In this document: positions 41,573-52,695 of the stretch, piece after piece
How positions within the stretch are numbered: the stretch's first letter is position 1
How the letters are laid out: every line of letters begins with the position of its first letter
NCBI GenBank assembly: GCA_027574665.1
Contig: CM050652.1
Coordinates: 41,692,307 to 41,756,306, forward strand
DNA length: 64,000 nt
Direction of reading: 5' to 3'
Source: Rhynochetos jubatus
Lineage: Eukaryota > Chordata > Aves > Eurypygiformes > Rhynochetidae
Translations under genes and position numbers: made by a program
Notes under the pieces: model-generated
Databases searched by the model: none
What the model was told of the DNA's origin: nothing
The model's input: the letters and a program-made list of their open reading frames with translations, nothing else

Positions 41573-41598
41573 CAAAAGTAATATGCATATTACTTTTG
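41573..41598. repeat. Perfect 26-bp palindrome
   Basis: Each arm is CAAAAGTAATATG and its exact complement follows with no spacer, centred on ATATGCATAT (41581-41590). The symmetry breaks at the next base pair outward (G at 41572 versus T at 41599). The centre holds an ATGCAT core, and ATGCAAAA overlaps the left edge, which is close to a POU-factor octamer half. It could extrude as a small cruciform or bind a symmetric dimer. It could also be the fused end of a decayed inverted repeat. Confidence 0.95.
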
Positions 41599-42510
41599 TA
41601 ATATTTTAATCCAATTCAGTAATAATATTACATCTAACTAAACTACAGAAGTAGCAAGCTGTCACTTTCTAGAGTGTTAACCTGGTGGGAATACTTTTTT
41701 TGGGTTTTTTCCACATTGTATGCTTACTCAATATAAAATACTCCCTCACCAGTCCTGGCTTGGTTTCAGCTGCTGCTCACTGTGGCAGCTTTTGCGAGTG
41801 TTTGTCTTTGGGAACATCTTTCCGTAGAACATCCCTTCAAAGGGACGGTGTGTCACTTGAAGCCAAGTGCTTGCAGGTGCACCTGGAAAAAAGCGTTTAC
41901 CGATGTGTCTGCTGCATCACTCACACTTGACACCGACATGGTGGGATTAAAAGGTGAGCAGCTTAAAGCTCAAAAATAATGCATCGTCACAGGAATAGAC
42001 TGGGAACCGGAATAGTTCTCTGAATTTTTATATTCTTATTGCTTGCTGTTGTTAGTAGTCTGTAATAACTGAGGGGACAGAATTTAGAGGCACACAGTAT
42101 CATGTCTTAATAGTGTCAGAATTGCAAGCAGTTAATCAAGCAGTTGAAATATTTTGTATTAAAGTGAAAGAGTATCATACAAAAGGTTAGCAGATAATGT
42201 CAGTGAATATGACTAAGGTTATATGTAGAGTTTGCGTGTGATCTGTGTTTGATTTCCAGGGAATGCTGAGGTAGGGTGCTTGAAAATATCTGTAGCAGAA
42301 TAATACTCTCTTCTTAAAAATATAACTTTGCACATGCATGCATGGATCTTAATTCTGCAGCCTGGGGTAGGAATCTCTTCTGCTGATACTTTCAGTGAAA
42401 AGTGAGGGATCTCAGAATCCATTAAAAATATTTTTGAACATCATGGAATCAGCTAATTTTTCTGTGGAGTGATTGTTTATTCTTCCACTCTTTTTAATTA
42501 AAATATACTT

Positions 42511-42545
42511 TCATTTATTTATTAATTTATTCATTTATGTATGGT
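42511..42545 (+). repeat. Imperfect TTTA-type simple repeat
   Basis: Repeated ATTTATT/ATTCATTT units over about 35 bases. It is an AT-rich decayed tetranucleotide repeat with no further signal. Confidence 0.7.
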
Positions 42546-43555
42546 TGACAAACTTGCCATTCTTGCTGTACATCCTGGGCTCGATATAAGTCCAAAGATC
42601 TGCCTATTAAACATCTCTACTGCTTGTGAATGTCACCAGTTCCATGCAAATTAGTTATTTCCATGATACTGCAAGTCTGTTATGGAAGCTTTACCCTGGC
42701 TGTGTATTTTGAATTTACAGACAAGAAAGATGTATGTATTGTTATTTAAACAGTTATCTTTTTTTAACACATTCTCTCGAGTTGTGTATTGCCAGGAGTT
42801 TCTTGAGTACTGAAGTGCTTTCTATGCCTCTGGAACCCCTTTACTTACCATTTCTCAATGCAAAGGTCCAGCATGAGATACTATCTTGAACATTCTATGA
42901 AATTCACTTATGTGGCTATAACTTTGTGATAGATGTACTGATATTCTGCTAGGTGAAATCTCGAAGCATTTGCTCTTTTTGCTTTTGTAGATAATAAGGC
43001 AGGAGTTTAGCTTTTGGGAAAGAAGAGTATAATATTTTGCAAACATAAAAGAATGAGGACAGAACTGCCTGGACTGCAGCATTCTTGAGGAAAAACTTCT
43101 TGGATACTGATTTTTTTGTCGTGGTGTGTCTTCTCATTAGAGTCTGTCTTCTCACTTAAAAATATCTTAATTATGGTTTTCTGTGGCTAACCTCTGCCAT
43201 TATCATGTTATCCCACACACATACACGTTTAGACTTTACTAAGTTTGATCTGTTTTGGTCCCCCTTCTGAAGGATACTAAGCAATAAGAATTCAGCCTGC
43301 TTTATATCATTGATGGCTCTGATTGAATGAATTAAAGGTTCTTTGGCAGACAGAGAGGAGCTAAAGCCAGGAAAGTTCATAAATATTGTATGTAAGGATA
43401 AGCAGATTGCCATAGTCATACTGTATTGCAATAACGAAATTCCTTCTGCTCCAAAACTCACTAAGGCTACTAATGCTGGAAATCTTAAGTCAGTACATTG
43501 CAGTAACTTATAACTAAATATTTTGAAAGGATTGGCAGAAGAACTCTCTCGATTT

Positions 43556-44468
43556 TTACTATTGATTTTCATTATAGCTTGTAGCACTGGGGATGTTTCA
43601 GAAGCCAGTGGGAGTTAAGGTCATGCTAACATCTTCTTATAAATGGGTAAGATAAGCTAGGTAATTATAAGCCTGTCAGTCTGACTTCAGTCTCAGGCAA
43701 AATAATGGAGATATAGGTGTGGGACTTGAATAATAAAGGATTGAACTCTGCTGAGGCAAGCAATATGTTTTAGAAGCACAACTGTTAAGATATAAGAAAG
43801 GCAGATCAACTTATGGAACAGGGGTTGCTACCCAAGGAAAGCATTTAGGTGCTGTAATGGTTAATAATAATGGATAGAGCTTTAGTCTTTCATCCAGAAC
43901 AGTAGCCAACAAGAGCTAATGTATTCAGTGAACATATAAACAGGACACTATAGAGTAAAACTAAGGAGATCTTTGTTCTGCTCTCTGCAGCTAGACAGTA
44001 CAAAACTTAATCCTATTTCCCACTATTCATCAAGGATGTTGGAAACCTGAAGAAGGCTTGAAGAGTCACAAGACTCGACAGAAAATGTCCTGTACAGTGA
44101 TATATTATCTTTCAATTTACTTAGCAAACAAAATTATTAAGAGACAAGTTGATATTAGTCTATAATTGTATACATGGAGAACTGAAAACTGAAAACAGAA
44201 GGCTTAAAACCTAGCAGACAAAAATGTAAAGAGATTAGCAGTTGAAAATGGATTAATTCATACCATAAATAAAGAACCACAGTGACACCTCTGAAAATAG
44301 CAATGGTGAATTCCTTAAGATGGCTAGGCTATAAATCAAAATTGTGATTTTCTAAGGCAGAATCTCTGCTACTAATAGGAATTTCTTCTGGGAATTCCTA
44401 AGCCCTTTGTAATACTGCAGGTCAGACTTTGTGATAACAATAGTCCCTTCTGGCTTTCTAATCTGCCT
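43556..44468 (+). mobile_element. Ancient CR1/L3-type LINE relic, sense orientation
   Basis: A heavily decayed CR1-clade LINE on the + strand. At 43660-43710 one frame still reads GNYKPVSLTSVSGKIME, which matches the conserved start of the CR1/L3 reverse transcriptase region (typically GNYRPVSLTSVPGKIMEQ). Upstream, near 43592-43650, the remains of the preceding segment can be followed in broken frames. At 44415-44466 the sequence GGTCAGACTTTGTGATAAC followed by AGTCCCTTCTGGC matches the 3' end of old amniote CR1 elements. The distance from the RT start to the 3' end is only about 800 bp, so most of the RT has been deleted or the two ends belong to separate insertions; 43720-44400 I can align only weakly. 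Stops and frameshifts abound, so it cannot be active. It is clearly older than the antisense CR1 copies in this window. Confidence 0.75.
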
Positions 44469-45674
44469 CTCTGTGTCAGCAAAACAGGTGTGGCTTTGAG
44501 TTGTGCTGACAGTAATGTGTGACTGTAATTGAGTCTCAGGGCACATGGTGTTGTGCTAGAATAGACCTCTATACATACCCACTGGCCCATGGGGTGTTGC
44601 CCTCCAACTGGATCTTGATCATGAGAGAATTACAGAAAAATCATACTGTTACAGCATTGACAATAAAGACAGTGTTTTAATTTCAGCAGTTTACTTTCAG
44701 AGACAGGAATAAGACGAATAAGAAATCTAAATATAAGAAATGATGTGAGAAGGTTTAGCAGGTATTAGTGCCACCTTGCAGAATGCTTGTTCTGCTTAGC
44801 TTAGTTTACTTTGATTTAGTTTAGTTTAGTGTAATGTAGTTTAGTTTGCTCTGGGTGAATGTTTCTACAACTTTGCCGGTGAGCCCCTTATCAAAACTTT
44901 CTGTGTACTGTGTAAGGGATAGTCATCATTTTACCAGACCCATTTGATATTAGCTTCCACTCTACAGTTACCAGGCCGGGATATTAGAATATGACATTTT
45001 CAATCATTACTCCTTACATCCCTTCCACTAAATTATTTAAAAGTTATTAGGAGTTTTTATTGATCACGGTGTAAAATTAAAGTCAAAAGTGTTACAGAGA
45101 GCAAAACTGAACACATTTTACTTCTCTCAGAAATATTTTAGATTATCAGAATAAACATAAGGTATTTTAGATCAAATGAAATATTTTAATGTTTTACATT
45201 TTTAGCCTAATATTGTAATGCTTTTTCTTTACAAAGGAGTTTTCAATAGTACCATTGCAAGTATCTGCACAGATCTCTGAAAATATGTCCACAAACACAG
45301 AAAGATAAAGCACTCACAGCAGCATTAAGAACAAACTGTTTTTTGTCATTCATGGTACAGAGATTTGCAACTATTTGCTTTAAACTACAGACTTCAAAGG
45401 CAGAGTGTATCTATCTCCTCCCTTTAAAAAATACTCTTTTACTCTAATGTCTATTCTGTTTAATTTACCGCATGACAAAAATAAATACACACAATCTAAT
45501 ATTTTATTGTGCCTGTGTGATTATATTGCAGTACCTTCTAAATGAATCAGAATATACTCCAAGGTATGAGTTAATATTTTGTAGGAATTTGCTTTTGCCC
45601 TGTCCTATTCTAGATCTTTATAAGAATTCTGCAAGTGGTTAAGTGAGCTTGATCTTGAAAAGACTGTGGTAAGT
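44469..45674. other. Non-coding stretch with decayed TTTAG repeat
   Basis: No gene recognised. Apart from the pentanucleotide repeat at 44794-44850 the stretch is AT-rich unique-looking sequence that runs up to the TAAGT target duplication (45670-45674) of the following LTR. Confidence 0.7.
44794..44850 (+). repeat. Decayed TTTAG pentanucleotide microsatellite
   Basis: About 57 bases in which TTTAG units recur (clean at about 44814-44830, degenerate on both sides). It is a simple tandem repeat with accumulated substitutions. Confidence 0.85.
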
Positions 45675-46077
45675 TGTCCTGCTTTCAGATAGGGTAATTT
45701 TCCTCCTAGTAGCTGGTATAGTGCTGTGTTTTGGATTTAGCAGGAGAATAATGTGATAACACACTGATGTTTTGGTTGGTGCTAAGCAGTGCTTATACTA
45801 AGTCAGGGACTTTTCAGCTTCTCATGCTCTTCCAGTGGGGAGGCGCACAAGAAGCTGGGAGGAAGCATAGCCAGGACAGCTGACCCAAACTGGCCAAAGG
45901 GATATTCCATACCATATATGTCATGCTCAGTCATTAAACTGTTCTTATCTTAACCCATGAGCTTTCTTACTTTTGCCCTTCCGATTCTCTCCATCCCATG
46001 GGGGAGGGAGAGGGTGAGCAAGAGCAAGTGGCTGTGTGGTGCTTGGTTACTGATTGGGGCTAAGCCATGACGTAAGT
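45670..46077. repeat. Target-site duplication TAAGT flanking the solo LTR
   Basis: The 5-mer TAAGT occurs at 45670-45674, immediately before the LTR's TG, and again at 46073-46077, immediately after its last base. The two match exactly despite the age of the LTR. It marks the host integration site. Confidence 0.88.
45675..46072 (+). mobile_element. Internally deleted solo LTR, avian ERVL-type, with TAAGT duplication
   Basis: A 398-bp copy of the same LTR family as the one at 24298-24867 and in the same orientation. It starts TGTCCTGCTTTCAG and ends GGGGCTAAGCCATGACG, where the family ends in ACA, so the terminal A has mutated to G. Exact 5-bp duplications TAAGT flank it (45670-45674 and 46073-46077), which fixes both ends and shows a single integration event with a 5-bp stagger as in ERVL-type elements. 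Compared with the first copy it jumps from TCATGCTCAG (45921-45930) to CATTAAACTG (45932-45941), losing about 190 bp that in the first copy hold the TATA-like box and the transcript start region. The ATTAAA signal (45933-45938) is kept. It has many more substitutions than the first copy, so it is older. No internal retroviral genes remain. Confidence 0.93.
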
Positions 46078-48503
46078 AAATTCACTGAAGTGAGAAAATA
46101 TTCAAGAATGTTTCAGATTTGTATGGACTTTATTTTTCCACTCACTTCCTTGTGTCTTAAGAAAGGGTAGTTAAATGACTTGTAGTATTAATGTGCCATA
46201 CTAATTAAAAGGTATTTGAGTGCTCTGCACATTACTGTTGGCCTTGAGGCAAGAGAATTCATCAGATGAGCACACTTGATTATCATTAATAGAATTTTAC
46301 CTTTTATTATCTGAGTTAACATTTTTGTGTAAAAACCTGCCACAATTAGGACTTTGCTCTGCTCATGTCACTGGTGTAATGACAGCACTCCAGCTCTGGG
46401 GACCGATCGAGGCTTTGCTGAAGCTGAGTTTAGAGCTGAACATCAGCGGGGCTATATTAATTCACGCCACCTTGCCCTACTGCAGTCACATATGTGCAAG
46501 CTCGTGTGAGGTTTGCCTTGGCTGCTCTGCTGCTATCTACAGGTGGGAGCTATACACGAGCAAGGTATGTGAAGGGAATTCCAACTTGTCTACATCTGGT
46601 TGCTTTTCAGCTTTTTTATACTGCTCAGGCAGGTGGACCTTATGCTTGGGCAGTTTCTGTGTTAATTATAAAAATTACTTATCATCACGTGTGGGACCAC
46701 TGGCATCTTTATCTACTTTGTATACCCTGTTTACCAAACAAGAACTTAATGAAGAAGGAGCACTGAAAGAAAAAAAGTGAACCTGAAAAAGAACAGAAGA
46801 AAACAAGATAATGCTTAAGAAGAAATAATTCTGCAGTCTCTTAGGGTTTTACTGTCATTATTATTACTGAATATTCCCTCCTTGATTTCAGGTTCTGCAG
46901 TAGACGTGTAGTTGCAAGCAGTGATCTCACCACTAAAAAATAAAGAACCCATAGGACTGTAAAAGTATATGTAGCGTAATAACTAACTTCACCCATTCAC
47001 CTTACCTAGTCCCTAAGTAGCTAACAGATTCCCTGTGGCACAAAATGGGATTATATGAGCGGCAATCACAATTTGGTATTATTTCTTGCTCAGGATGCAG
47101 GACTTTCTCTAGATTCTTTAGTTCTTATTGGTGCTTCTTTTATGAAGGGGACAGATTAAAAAAGGTGTAAAGTAACAGAATTTCTGATGTTTTAGTACTG
47201 ATTTCGTTTCCTGATGTTAGTTGAGAGAGAAAAGGGTAAGGGGTTAATGTTAACGTCACAGCTGCAGGTCTAGCACAGGAACTATAAAATGCCTGATGAC
47301 TTGACTTAGTTGACGTGTTACAGAACCCATGGAGCTGTAGGACATGTTTTAGGGCCCTGCATTTTCTCTTCAGGTGCTTGGCTTTTTTCATTAATTCTCA
47401 TTAACACTCTATCTGAGCAGATAGCCTATGATAAAGCATTTAAGGGGATATTAATTGCATATCTTAGATGTATAAAACACCATGGAAGAAACCAATAAGT
47501 TTTCAAGATCTCATGATGGCTGTTGATAAAATACTGAAATCTTTGTCACACTGTCTAGATTTGAAGCTGCTGAAATGGTTGAACCATCTAATGTACAGCA
47601 GACATAAAATCAAAACTGTGTTTCAGCTAACAGAAAACTTTTCTGTATCAGCACACACTAAAAGACCTTCTCTGAATCTCTCTGAATTGCACCTTTTTGC
47701 TGAAAAGCCATGGAGGGACAGGTTCAAATTGTAGTTCTTCTTGTTATGGGGTAAGTGTGGGCAAGTGACCTCATCTCCAGTCTTCCCTACTTCTGTCTGT
47801 GGTAGATAGAGACTGACTTTCTGACTCCCCACATTAAATATTTTATAAGATTGCTTTGTTCACTTGAACTACAGTATCCTTCACAAAAGAACCCCAGACT
47901 TTGTGCTGTCTGTTCTATGCAAATAATTAAGATGTTCATAATCAAGGCACTTCATTGTATTAATTAATTTTAAAGAGTAATTACTGTAGTGAGTGGCTGC
48001 TTACTTAAGTATTATGAAGAATGATAACGTTTGTGAGAAAAGACCAACTGAATATAATGAAGTGGAGGAAGCAGAATACAACACAGTGAAGGGAAAAAAA
48101 TAAGAACAGAAAAGGTTGGACAAACTACAATCCGAGTTACAATACATCTTTGATTCACCATGGTAAATGTTTTGCTTGAGCGATAAGAAAAGTATTTGGA
48201 CTGTTTAAATTGATAAAAAATTTCAGCCGTGGTGTGCAGGTAGTGTACATCACAGGTATGAGAATAAACACATGGCTTTCCTTTCAAATGGCACGGCAGA
48301 TAGCAGCAGTATGACTTGCAGCGTGCGGCTCTCCTGCAAAGTGGCCATGTTTGCTCTGCAGGACTTCATCACCACGTGGTGAGTCCTAATGCAGTGTCAT
48401 GACATCTTAGCTCACTGTGACCCAAGTGTGTCAGCACGACCTTGGCTCTGTTTGCCTTAGTACCTGCCTTTGCATGTCTGTTGGCTCTCCTTCCTGTCTG
48501 AAG

Positions 48504-48520
48504 GAATGAATGAATGAATG
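48504..48520 (+). repeat. GAAT tetranucleotide microsatellite
   Basis: Four perfect GAAT units plus one base. Short simple repeat. Confidence 0.9.
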
Positions 48521-51500
48521 GGAGAAAAGAGACGTCGTTGAGTTTGTATCTTGTGTTTGTAGTCTGGCAGGGTCATCCAAACCATTCATCTGTTTTCCTG
48601 AAGAAGTGCTATGGAATTGGTAATAATTACATGCAACTAGAGGGCTCCTGTGAACTCTGCACAGGTGGCCATGGGGTAAGGCATGGGGAGGCCTACAGGG
48701 CATGAATCACAGTACACGAAATCCTGAGACTTCTGATACTACAATATAATGTTCCCAGTATTTAAAAAAAATTCTCCCCGTCCTTCCATCCATCAAATGT
48801 CTGCCAATAGATATAGAAGTTATTAATATTAGTTGATGGCTATTGTTGTTAGCCTATATATTTATTCTTTAGTGTTGAATGTCCTAGTTTCTGTCTGTGG
48901 TCTAAGAGCTGTGTGCCACCAAAGTCAGGAGTATCTAGTTTCCCTGTCTGTGCTCTCACAAGTTCTTTTAACTCTGGAACTTCCTGTGAGCCAATACATT
49001 TTATTAATCCAGCAAAAATACAAGCTAATAGGAGAAGATAGATAGTTTACAGCTCTACTAATAAGTGGAATTATTTCATAGCAGGGGCCACTGCAGTAAA
49101 ATACTGAGGAATTTCTGCAAGACTGTAGTAAAATTTTTAGTCTAATATGGGGGGGTTGTGTCTTTTTGATATTAAAATAGTAAAATCTGTGAGTTTTATA
49201 ACTTAAACAGAAGTCGTGCATGAGAAATGAGTGGACTAAAATCAGAACTGTACTAATTTTGTAATAAACTATAGTATAGTTTTGTAGTCTTCAACACAAT
49301 TTTACTTATTCATAAATAAATATAATTTGTATATGTGTACATCTGTCTATTATGTGTGATGTTATGCCACGGTAACAATATATTACCTTGCCAGTATAGT
49401 TCATTATGTTCTGCAGTCTGTATCATCAATTTCAGTTTCCTTTTTTGGCGTATTTGGATGTGCACCAGGACACAGCTTAGCTAGAGATACGGAATTAGCA
49501 TATTGTTTCTTGGGGAATGCCCTTGAATGTGCTTGAATCTTGTCTTGTGTGAGACGTGAGCAGCATTGCTTGCAGAAGGGGTGGAAGTTCGTTTCAGGCA
49601 GTGTGCAGTAATCCTATGTTGCTGTGCCTACTTGAAAACCTCAGGAAAGCTCTTCAGACTGTCAGGATCATTGTTCAGTGAGTAGCAAGCAGCAGTGATG
49701 GACAGGTGTGTCACCTGGAAAGTCAGTGCTAGGTCCCTTTACAAAGCATTTTGGTAGAGCTTTAAACAGGGTCTGCATGGGAGGCCAGGTAAGAACTAGT
49801 CTCATTTTATGGCCTGATGATATCACCAAGGAATGAAAAGCAAACCAAAGCCGCCTGTACAGAAGGTGAGGACAGGGTGGCATGTACAGAGGGAGATACG
49901 CAATGAAAGTTATCAAAATTTGACTTTTTTTCCATAGGTCTATTTATTTTCAGAAGTTTACTTCAAATTTAAATGGGGATGTGACTGACAATCTAACCGA
50001 ATATTAAATGCTACCAAAAATCAACCTTGATGTGACCAACCAAGAGAGACAGGCAACATGACTTTTTATTAATATCACATGCCAAGGAACATTGTGTCAC
50101 TTGCTATGATGAATGGAACAAAATGTTGCTTTCTGGCACAAAGCTTAGAAATGGAGAAAATTGCAATCAATCAAATACAGCAACGTTAGCGAAACTTGGG
50201 TGAAAAATCTAGTAGAAACCTCGGAACATAACTGTGTCACTATCTCCCGTTATTGCTCATTCAGCTCATATGCAGTCCTATTGTGAGATTTAAGTTTTAT
50301 TCTCATCACACTTTTAATCAAGACTTTATTGTGAGAAGTAGAATTCCATTGATATGTTCATGGACGGTTGCTTGAGGCTTTTTTTTTCCCCCAATTTTTT
50401 TCTATCATTTAAATTTCAAAATGTCTGCATGTACATACAATGTTGCATATTTTAATATATTTAATTATGGTAGTCACATTAGACGTAGAACGAGGTATTT
50501 TTCTTTGGCCTTGGTAATAGAAGATGACATGCTGCAAAGTTGCAAAGAACATTGGTCCATACCAACAAATTCCATTTTACACCTAAGGTAAACCCAGCCA
50601 GTGACAACAGATTTTAGTACAACAGAATTAGGAACACAAAACAAAAAGCTAATCAGAGAACTTGATATACTCTCAGTAGATTAGATCTTTATTGTTGCGT
50701 AAGTTATTTTAAATACACTTCACTGTATCTCCACATATATATGGCATCCTAAAAAATTTTGTACTAAATAACATTGCCAGCAGTGTTTTATTTCCCACGT
50801 AAGGAACAGATGTACATGCACATATGCCTTTTTGTGTGTTAAATGCGATGGTCATTGTTTGTTACAGGTGTATGTAAGTCTCGTATGTTGTGTTCTCAGT
50901 ATTACTTCCTGTTTAAAAATGGGCATCTCATCTGGGAGGGAAAGAAGAGCTGATACTAGATAAAACTTGCAAACAAATAATGATATTTTATTTTACTTTT
51001 TTTGTTTGTTTGTGTTACTTGAATACAGTAACTCTTTACTGATCATAGATGTGGCTTAATGGAGAAACTCATCTCTGCCATTATAATCCACTTGCTGTCA
51101 ATAGCCTTGGACAGAAATCAAGGCAGTTGTCACTGTTGAAACCGCAGCCGCCATTTAAACCTTCTTGTCTTGGAAATTAAGAGAACTAAACTTCACTTAC
51201 GTTTACTTTTTTTTCACAAAAGGGTAAGAACAAGAATCCTAAGAGCTGGGAAAACTTGAAATTAAACTGATCAGAGAAAACGCATTAAGGATCAGATTCA
51301 CAAGTCTACATCTACTTTCAGTAGATTTTAATAATTCGTAAATGCGTTTGTAAATATGGGTCATAATGCTCTAGGAGCAAAAAATCACATTTCTAGTAAA
51401 AGATATTTGGACAATTTCTGTGGTCAAATGCGGGTTTCCATGACATCAGAAGAATCCAAAATTACCATCTCGAATAACTGTTGATTAGTTGTTGGTTTTT

Positions 51501-52584
51501 TTTCTTAGGGTGAATAGGAACAGCTTCTGATCTTAGAATAACTAAGTGTTATTGCATTGATTACTGATTTCAATTACTTCTTAAAAAGAATGCATTGTTA
51601 CAGGAAGTCACTCTTGTACCGATGAAGTTCTGATTCTCCAGCCGATGTCAGACAATATGTAATATACTGGGATAGACTTTGCTCTGAGTTATGTAAATAT
51701 AAATCTGGATTACCATATTGAAATCAATGTCACTTTTTCAATTTATGTATTCTAGATGTATTTCTGAATGTGGCCTGCGTGTTTTTAGATGAAAATGGAA
51801 AAGGAGACTCTAGAAACACCATCTAATACTTATTCCCTCTTAATGTCACTTGGTTAAATGAAGACGCAGTTAGGAGTTTATTTCCTTTAAGTATCTACTT
51901 TCATTGCTGTTAAGCTGGTTTTACAGGCACTGAGACCCAATAAAACTGCTTGTTTACTTCTTTCTGCATTGTACAGAATTCTACAGAATTCCTTTCTTTT
52001 TTGTCCTACCTGATATTTATCTAATTTGAAAGTTTATTTTTTATTTCTCTAATCATTTTATTTGCCTGTTCATCCTGCTGAATAAGTTGGGGAAGCCTTT
52101 CACTTAATTTCCTGTGTGTCATGCATCTCCTAGCCTCTACGTCCAAGTCAAAGTATTTCCATTAACTTCCATCACTCTTTTCTTCACTCAATTATGAAAC
52201 AGCATGAATCCTTGCTTATGGGAAAAACCTATATTAAAACAGCAATAAAAGTTATTTTATTTGATACTTATTCTTGCCCACCCTCTTCCATACAAGTTCT
52301 ACTTTACTTTGGTCATCTACTGCTGTTTGCTTATAACTGTTTATCAGCCATGTATGAAGTGGGTATATATGTATAGTAGTGTGCCATCCTGTGATTTCCA
52401 CTACCTCACCAAATGTGACATGAAGTTTTCAGCTGTGCCAGTCAGTCTGTTTTAGCAAGGGTAAAACAAATGCGTCCATGAAAGTTTAGGGGGAACTTTT
52501 GCTCCCTGGTTACAAAATCATTAGTAAACACAGATTGTATTAGATGCATTCTGAGATTTTATTAGATATATTCTGTGTAAAATC

Positions 52585-52695
52585 AACAAATAAATAAACA
52601 TACATCTATGCACATACATATATACATTTTTATTTTATTTAAGTGTGTGTTTACTATATGTTTATGTCTGCATTTATAGATATATGTATGCATTC
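52585..52695 (+). repeat. AT-rich low-complexity tract
   Basis: A run of degenerate AAATA, CATA and TATG units ending in alternating TATATG sequence. It is low-complexity DNA rather than a clean microsatellite. Confidence 0.6.

Larger units (their letters stand above)
36006..43555. other. AT-rich non-coding stretch with possible conserved elements
   Basis: No gene recognised. It contains A runs at 37313-37324 and 38559-38569, a 26-bp perfect palindrome at 41573-41598, a candidate exon-like open segment at 41770-41953, a CATGCATGCATG palindrome at 42333-42344 and a TTTA-type AT-rich simple repeat near 42511-42545. The part at about 36490-36960 has the low-repeat, motif-dense texture of conserved non-coding DNA, which is an impression only. 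A 138-codon frame on the - strand (43171-43587) is the longest in this part and is unrecognised. Confidence 0.65.

Noticed and set aside
43171..43587. 138-codon open frame on the - strand
   Set aside because: No recognisable domain, ordinary AT-rich composition, and its upstream end runs into the ancient CR1 relic. A frame of this length is expected now and then in 64 kb.
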